In this document: one piece after another, positions 6,723-11,422 of the stretch
How positions within the stretch are numbered: position 1 is the stretch's first letter
Layout: every line of letters begins with the position of its first letter
Assembly (NCBI GenBank): GCA_001557035.1
Contig: LSKJ01000009.1
Span: 1 to 11,422 of the forward strand
DNA: 11,422 nt
Source: Rhodospirillaceae bacterium CCH5-H10
GTDB taxonomy: Bacteria; Pseudomonadota; Alphaproteobacteria; Reyranellales; Reyranellaceae
Direction: 5' to 3'
The notes under the pieces: generated by a model
What the model was told of the DNA's origin: nothing
Databases searched by the model: none
The model's input: the letters and a program-made list of their open reading frames with translations, nothing else
Translations under genes and position numbers: made by a program

Positions 6723-7613
6723 ATGGCCGGCATTCCTTTCATCAGGGATTTCAAGTTCGACTACGGCACCGCGATGGAGGTGACGCCGCTCATCCGCCGC
6801 GTCGTGGCCAACAACCCGAACCCCTTCACATTCAAGGGCACCGGCACCTACATCATCGGCCACGGCAACGTCGCCGTCGTCGATCCGGGGCCCGACGACC
6901 AGGAGCATATCGATGCCGTGCTGCGGGCGCTGCGCGGCGAGACGGTGACGCACATCCTGGTGACGCACACGCACATCGACCATGTGCCGGCGACGCCGGC
7001 GCTCGCCAAGGCGACCGGCGCCAAGGTGTACAGCTACGGGCCGCACCCGACGCCCGAAGGCGTCACGACCGAGCAGGAAGGCGACTTCTCCTTCGCGCCG
7101 GACGTGAAGCTGAACGACGGCGACGTGATCCAGGGCGATGGCTGGAACGTCGAGGCGGTCTATACGCCGGGCCACATTTCCAACCATCTCTGCTTCGCGG
7201 TGAAGGAAGACAAGGCGTTGCTCTCGGGCGACCATGTCATGGGCTGGTCGACGGCGGTGATCTCGCCGCCCGACGGCAACATGGCCGATTACTTCGCCTC
7301 GCTGCGCAAGCTGCTGCCGCGCGACGAGAGCCTCTACATCCCGACGCACGGCGCGGAAATCCGCGATCCCAACCCGTTCGTGCAGGCCTATATCGAGCAT
7401 CGCTTGGGTCGCGAGGCCCAGATCATCGCGCGCTTGAAGGACGGGCCGCAGACCATCCCGCAGATGGTCGCGAAGAACTACGCCGATACGCCGGTCCACC
7501 TGCATCCGGCGGCCGGCCGCTCGATGCTGGCCCATCTCGTCCAGATGGTGAAGGACGGCCGGGTCAAGACCGAGGACGGCCGCGCCGCGATCGACAGCGT
7601 CTATCGGCTCTAG
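6723..7613 (+). CDS. Metallo-beta-lactamase-fold hydrolase, LACTB2-like
   Basis: This 296-residue cytoplasmic protein has a complete MBL-fold dinuclear zinc site: THTHIDH with His82, His84, Asp86 and His87; His151 in YTPGHISNH; Asp170 in LLSGDHVMG; and His209 in IPTHGAE. The C-terminal part, about 215-296, is mainly helical and resembles the winged-helix tail of LACTB2-like proteins (motif YADTPVHLHPAAGRSMLAHL). Relatives include thioesterases, lactonases, glyoxalase II-like enzymes and, for human LACTB2, an RNA endonuclease, so the substrate is open. The gene context (propeller upstream, SDR downstream, acyl-CoA enzyme divergent) favours a catabolic ester, thioester or lactone hydrolase. It follows the propeller gene by 10 bases with only a weak ribosome-binding site and precedes the SDR by 12 bases, so all three form one unit. 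Confidence 0.9.
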   Translation: MAGIPFIRDFKFDYGTAMEVTPLIRRVVANNPNPFTFKGTGTYIIGHGNVAVVDPGPDDQEHIDAVLRALRGETVTHILVTHTHIDHVPATPALAKATGAKVYSYGPHPTPEGVTTEQEGDFSFAPDVKLNDGDVIQGDGWNVEAVYTPGHISNHLCFAVKEDKALLSGDHVMGWSTAVISPPDGNMADYFASLRKLLPRDESLYIPTHGAEIRDPNPFVQAYIEHRLGREAQIIARLKDGPQTIPQMVAKNYADTPVHLHPAAGRSMLAHLVQMVKDGRVKTEDGRAAIDSVYRL

Positions 7614-7625
7614 GGGGAGCGACCA

Positions 7626-8399
7626 ATGGACATGAAGCTTTCCGGCAAGACCGTGCTGATCACCGGTGGCAGCCGCGGCATCGGCTTCGCCTGCGCCATG
7701 GGCTTCGCAGCCGAGGGCTGCACCGTGCACATCGCCTCGCGCTCGAAGGAGTCGCTGGAAGCGGCGCGTGAGAAGATCCGCGCCCGCCACAACGTGCCGG
7801 TCGAGATCCATCCGGCCGACTTCTCCAGCGGCGACACCGCCCGCCGCGTCGTCGAGGCGGTCGGCCATGCCGATATCCTGGTGAACAATGCCGGCGCCAT
7901 CCCGCAAGGCGACGTCTTCGGCATGACCGAGCCCAAGTGGCGCGAGGCCTGGGACCTCAAGGTGTTCGGCTATGTGAACGCCACGCGCGCCATGCTGGAG
8001 AAGATGTACGCCCGAAAGGCGGGCGTGGTGGTGAACGTGATCGGTCTTGCCGGCGAGAGCTATAATTACGACTACGTCGCGGGCACGATGGGCAATGCTG
8101 GTATCATGGCGTTCACCCGCGCGGTGGGATCGAAGAGCGTCGATCACGGCGTTCGCGTGGTGGGGATCAATCCGCCGGCGACCCGCACGGACCGCATGCT
8201 GACGCGGCTTCGCAACGTGGCCGAGCAGAAGTTCGGCGATCCCGAGCGCTGGCCCGAACTCACGAAGCACATGCCGTTCGGCCGTGCCGCCGAGCCCGAC
8301 GAGGTCGCCGACCTCGCCGTTTTCCTGGCCTCCGACCGCGCCAGCTACATAAGCGGCGTGGTCATGACCCTCGATGGCGGGCAGGCCGCCCGCCATTAG
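7626..8399 (+). CDS. Short-chain dehydrogenase/reductase (SDR)-like protein with altered catalytic tetrad
   Basis: This 257-residue protein has a classical SDR Rossmann fold. It has the cofactor motif TGGSRGIG at 13-20, Arg39 after the second strand (ASRSKES, suggesting NADP(H) may be used), DILVNNAG at 83-90 and a C-terminal ISGVVMTLDGGQ. The usual Asn-Ser-Tyr-Lys tetrad is mostly missing: the Asn position is Lys112 (WDLKVFGY), the Ser position falls in NVIG (Ile139/Gly140), and YxxxK reads Y150-VAG-T154. Only Tyr150 remains. The rest of the gene is intact, so this looks like a subfamily trait, not decay. It may bind a nucleotide but act by another route, or not as a dehydrogenase. GGGGAG six bases upstream supports the start. 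It is last in the propeller-hydrolase-SDR unit and converges on the gene at 8409, 9 bases away. Confidence 0.88.
   Translation: MDMKLSGKTVLITGGSRGIGFACAMGFAAEGCTVHIASRSKESLEAAREKIRARHNVPVEIHPADFSSGDTARRVVEAVGHADILVNNAGAIPQGDVFGMTEPKWREAWDLKVFGYVNATRAMLEKMYARKAGVVVNVIGLAGESYNYDYVAGTMGNAGIMAFTRAVGSKSVDHGVRVVGINPPATRTDRMLTRLRNVAEQKFGDPERWPELTKHMPFGRAAEPDEVADLAVFLASDRASYISGVVMTLDGGQAARH
8374..8396 (+). terminator. Hairpin at the 3' end of the SDR gene, terminator-like
   Basis: ATGGCGGGC (8374-8382) pairs perfectly with GCCCGCCAT (8388-8396) around the loop AGGCC, giving a 9-bp stem that ends one base before the stop codon's first base. No T-run follows, so it is not a canonical intrinsic terminator. 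It could slow polymerase or protect the mRNA 3' end where two genes converge 9 bases apart. The repeat also encodes protein, so it may be partly fortuitous. Confidence 0.35.
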
Positions 8400-8408
8400 A
8401 GCTTCAGA

Positions 8409-8765
8409 TCAATAGACCTGACGCATCACTTGGGCGGCGAAGCCGTCGACCGCCGACTTCTTCTGCGCTTCGCTGAGCTTGTTATTCGCGGCCACGGCGG
8501 GGCAGTAGGCGGTGACGAGGTAGTTCACCACTTCGGCGCTCTCGACGCCGGGATAGCGGATGCGGAGATCGGCCGTGGCCGAGGCGATGGCGTTGAACGT
8601 GTCGCCGCTGGTGAGCAGCTTGCCGACCGCCGTCATCTGCGCCGGCGTCTCCTTCAGGATGCCGGGCTTGGCCGTGGGCTGCGGCTTCGGGCAATCGAGC
8701 GCCAGCGCGGGGAACGCCGACGTGGCGAGCAGGGCGGCGGCGGCCAGGGGGGCAAGGCGAAGCAT
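8409..8765 (-). CDS. Small exported protein of unknown function
   Basis: This 118-residue protein starts with a signal peptide (MLRLAPLAAAALLATSAFP, then ALA) with likely cleavage after Ala22, leaving a mature periplasmic domain of about 96 residues. The domain is helical in character and has two cysteines, Cys25 and Cys88, which could form a disulphide. There is no lipobox, since the residue before Cys25 is Asp. Blocks such as ETPAQMTAVGKLL and YPGVESAEVVNYLVTAYCP give no family I can name. The start at 8765 is chosen from the signal peptide and a GGGAGA ribosome-binding site seven bases upstream; the frame stays open to 9098, but that part overlaps another gene and lacks these signals. It lies 65 bases downstream of the DUF3309-like gene on the same strand and may be transcribed with it. 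Confidence 0.75.
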   Translation of the reverse strand: MLRLAPLAAAALLATSAFPALALDCPKPQPTAKPGILKETPAQMTAVGKLLTSGDTFNAIASATADLRIRYPGVESAEVVNYLVTAYCPAVAANNKLSEAQKKSAVDGFAAQVMRQVY

Positions 8766-8830
8766 GAATCGGTCTCCCGTGAAGATGTCCGGGAAAGCGA
8801 TAGCAAAACGAAATTCAATAGTCCCTTGGA

Positions 8831-9031
8831 TTAGACACGGTGCGCGACGATCCGGGTCGGAGCGGTTTGCTGAGAGGAACTGGGAAAAGCGACAGTCATG
8901 GTCGCCACGAGGATCAGGAGCCCGCCCGCCAGCGTGGTCGGGCCATAGCCCCAACGGGCACTGTGCCGCCAGCATGGAAAGGCCAGTATGGCCCCGATCG
9001 CCAGCACCAGGGCGAGGCTCAGTCCCAGCAT
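8831..9031 (-). CDS. DUF3309-like small two-helix membrane protein
   Basis: This 66-residue protein has a hydrophobic helix at about 2-18, a conserved-looking turn FPCWRHSARWGYGP at 18-31, a second hydrophobic helix at about 32-49, and a polar tail. The layout and the turn resemble DUF3309, a family of about 50-residue proteobacterial membrane peptides with a PTWPHSxxWGYGP-like centre and no known function. Here Cys replaces the usual Thr and the tail is longer. AGGGGA (9042-9037) five bases upstream of the ATG supports the start. A perfect EcfG promoter lies immediately upstream (9058-9082), so the gene should be induced in the general stress response. That promoter strongly supports this being a real gene despite its size. 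Confidence 0.8.
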   Translation of the reverse strand: MLGLSLALVLAIGAILAFPCWRHSARWGYGPTTLAGGLLILVATMTVAFPSSSQQTAPTRIVAHRV

Positions 9032-9057
9032 ATATTTCCCCTTGTCGTTGATCGGAA

Positions 9058-9082
9058 AACGAGCACGGACGGTGCGGGTTCC
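9058..9082 (-). promoter_or_regulatory. EcfG general stress-response promoter for the DUF3309-like gene
   Basis: On the minus strand GGAAC (9082-9078), a 16-base spacer and CGTT (9061-9058) match the alphaproteobacterial EcfG consensus GGAAC-N16/17-CGTT at every defined base. Transcription would start near 9050, about 20 bases before the ATG at 9031, just enough to include the ribosome-binding site. The placement, strand and spacing all agree with function. EcfG is normally held off by NepR and freed by phosphorylated PhyR; those genes are not in this window. Confidence 0.75.
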
Positions 9083-9186
9083 GCCCCGAAAACTTCATTT
9101 TTCATACGGAAGAAAGACGCCGCCCGTGCCCAGCGACGGCGTTCCACATGGTCGCAGCCCCGCCGGCGAGAGTAGGTTGCCGCCGA

Positions 9187-11000
<1,814 letters not shown>

Positions 11001-11007
<7 letters not shown>

Positions 11008-11015
11008 CGCAGGGC
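11001..11015 (+). terminator. Short hairpin over the recQ stop codon, weak terminator candidate
   Basis: GCCCTG (11001-11006) and CAGGGC (11010-11015) form a perfect 6-bp stem with a 3-base loop that includes part of the TGA stop. No T-run follows directly; the first TTTT is at 11029-11032. It may help separate recQ transcription from the downstream EcfG promoter, but it is not a canonical terminator. Confidence 0.3.
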
Positions 11016-11023
11016 CGGTTTCC

Positions 11024-11049
11024 GGAACTTTTCCCCGCTTTTTATCGTT
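11024..11049 (+). promoter_or_regulatory. EcfG general stress-response promoter for the KaiC-like gene
   Basis: GGAAC (11024-11028), a 17-base spacer and CGTT (11046-11049) match the EcfG consensus perfectly. The site lies in the 91-base gap between recQ and the KaiC-like gene. Transcription would start near 11056, giving a leader of about 43 bases. The strand and position fit the downstream gene, which therefore probably belongs to the general stress regulon. The spacer has a T-rich stretch before CGTT. Confidence 0.8.
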
Positions 11050-11060
11050 GTGAAGGTCGC

Positions 11061-11081
11061 CCTGCCCGTTTCCGGGGCAGG
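11061..11081 (+). other. Leader hairpin upstream of the KaiC-like start
   Basis: CCTGCCC (11061-11067) pairs perfectly with GGGCAGG (11075-11081) around a 7-base loop. It falls inside the predicted leader, about 5 bases after the predicted transcription start and 7 bases before the GGAGAGG ribosome-binding site at 11089-11095. It could stabilise the mRNA 5' end or affect translation. No T-run follows, so it is unlikely to attenuate transcription. Confidence 0.4.
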
Positions 11082-11098
11082 CGTGATCGGAGAGGAAC

Positions 11099-11422
11099 AT
11101 GGACGGCACGGGGGGGACACCGAAACACCGGACCGGCGTACCTGGTCTCGATGATATTCTGCTGGGCGGCCTTGCGACCCATCGCGTGTTCCTGCTGGAA
11201 GGCAGCCCCGGCACGGGCAAAACGACGATGGCCCTGCGCTTCCTGATCGAGGGGGCGCGGGCCGGCGAACGCGGGCTCTATGTAACCCTGTCCGAAACCG
11301 CCGTTGAACTGCGCGCCACTGCCACCGGCCATGGCTGGAATCTCGACGACCAGATCGAGATTTTCGAGGTCGTGCCGCCGGAAAGCCTGCTCGACGCCGA
11401 TCAGCAGCAAAGCCTCCTCTAT
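11099..11422 (+). CDS. KaiC-like RecA-fold ATPase (N-terminal 108 codons, cut by the window edge)
   Basis: The reading frame from the ATG at 11099 is open to the end of the window. It shows the start of a KaiC/RadA-type RecA-fold domain: GVPGLDDILLGGL at 13-25, FLLEGSPGTGKTTMALRFL at 31-49 with Walker A GSPGTGKT at 35-42, then GLYVTLSETAVELRATATGHGW at about 59-80 and IEIFEVVPPE at about 86-95. The Gly-Leu-Asp lead-in and the LSET block are typical of bacterial KaiC-like ATPases outside cyanobacteria, whose partners are often KaiB-like proteins and sensor kinases. Walker B, the second domain and any phosphorylation sites lie beyond the edge, so clock-like activity cannot be judged. GGAGAGG at 11089-11095 supports the start. 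The gene has its own perfect EcfG promoter, which implies stress-induced expression. Confidence 0.88.
   Translation, partial: MDGTGGTPKHRTGVPGLDDILLGGLATHRVFLLEGSPGTGKTTMALRFLIEGARAGERGLYVTLSETAVELRATATGHGWNLDDQIEIFEVVPPESLLDADQQQSLLY

Noticed and set aside
8766..9098. Longer version of the exported protein gene reaching up to 9098
   Set aside because: The extension overlaps the DUF3309-like gene and its promoter, and the signal peptide and ribosome-binding site place the start at 8765.
9078..9155. Possible alphaproteobacterial SOS box (GTTC-N7-GTTC) upstream of recQ
   Set aside because: GTTC occurs at 9078 and 9141, but neither has a second GTTC seven bases on, so LexA control of recQ is not supported.

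Overview
This is a GC-rich chromosomal window with short intergenic gaps. Two perfect matches to the EcfG general stress-response promoter (GGAAC, 16-17 bases, CGTT) point to an alphaproteobacterium. The gene content (CaiB-type enzyme, SMP-30-like propeller, SDR, gentisate dioxygenase) suits a soil or water heterotroph with many catabolic genes. The genus cannot be fixed from the sequence alone. No tRNA, rRNA, CRISPR array, insertion sequence or phage gene was seen.

Layout. (1) 1-68: possible start of a gene running leftward off the edge. (2) 243-2109 (+): a two-gene unit of a PuuD-type class I glutamine amidotransferase-like hydrolase and a gentisate 1,2-dioxygenase-family ring-cleavage enzyme, 4 bases apart. 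(3) 2165-4904 (-): a leftward set made of a CaiB/AMACR-type CoA enzyme, an EI24/CysZ-like membrane protein, a small lipoprotein with a BamE-like look, and a small charged protein with an ESFPGSDP motif. It ends at a clear intrinsic terminator. (4) 5030-8399 (+): an exported 12-repeat beta-propeller, a LACTB2-like metallo-beta-lactamase-fold hydrolase and a short-chain dehydrogenase-like protein, with gaps of 10 and 12 bases. This unit diverges from the CoA enzyme across a 125-base region holding a 15-base inverted repeat. (5) 8409-9031 (-): an exported small protein of unknown function and a DUF3309-like two-helix membrane peptide; the latter has a perfect EcfG promoter. (6) 9187-11007 (+): full-length RecQ helicase. 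(7) 11099-11422 (+): start of a KaiC-like RecA-fold ATPase, cut by the window edge, with a perfect EcfG promoter and a hairpin in its leader.

How it fits together. The central divergent block looks catabolic: an acyl-CoA racemase/CoA transferase on one side, and a propeller (possible lactonase-like), hydrolase and SDR on the other. The substrate cannot be read from the sequence. The gentisate unit feeds aromatic ring cleavage, but its usual partners (maleylpyruvate isomerase, fumarylpyruvate hydrolase) are not here. The right side carries stress-response signatures: two EcfG promoters flank recQ, driving a small membrane protein on one side and a KaiC-like ATPase on the other. The most noteworthy points are the EcfG-KaiC link, an SDR lacking three of the four catalytic tetrad residues, the doubled propeller, and the pairing of a gamma-glutamyl hydrolase with a ring-cleaving dioxygenase.
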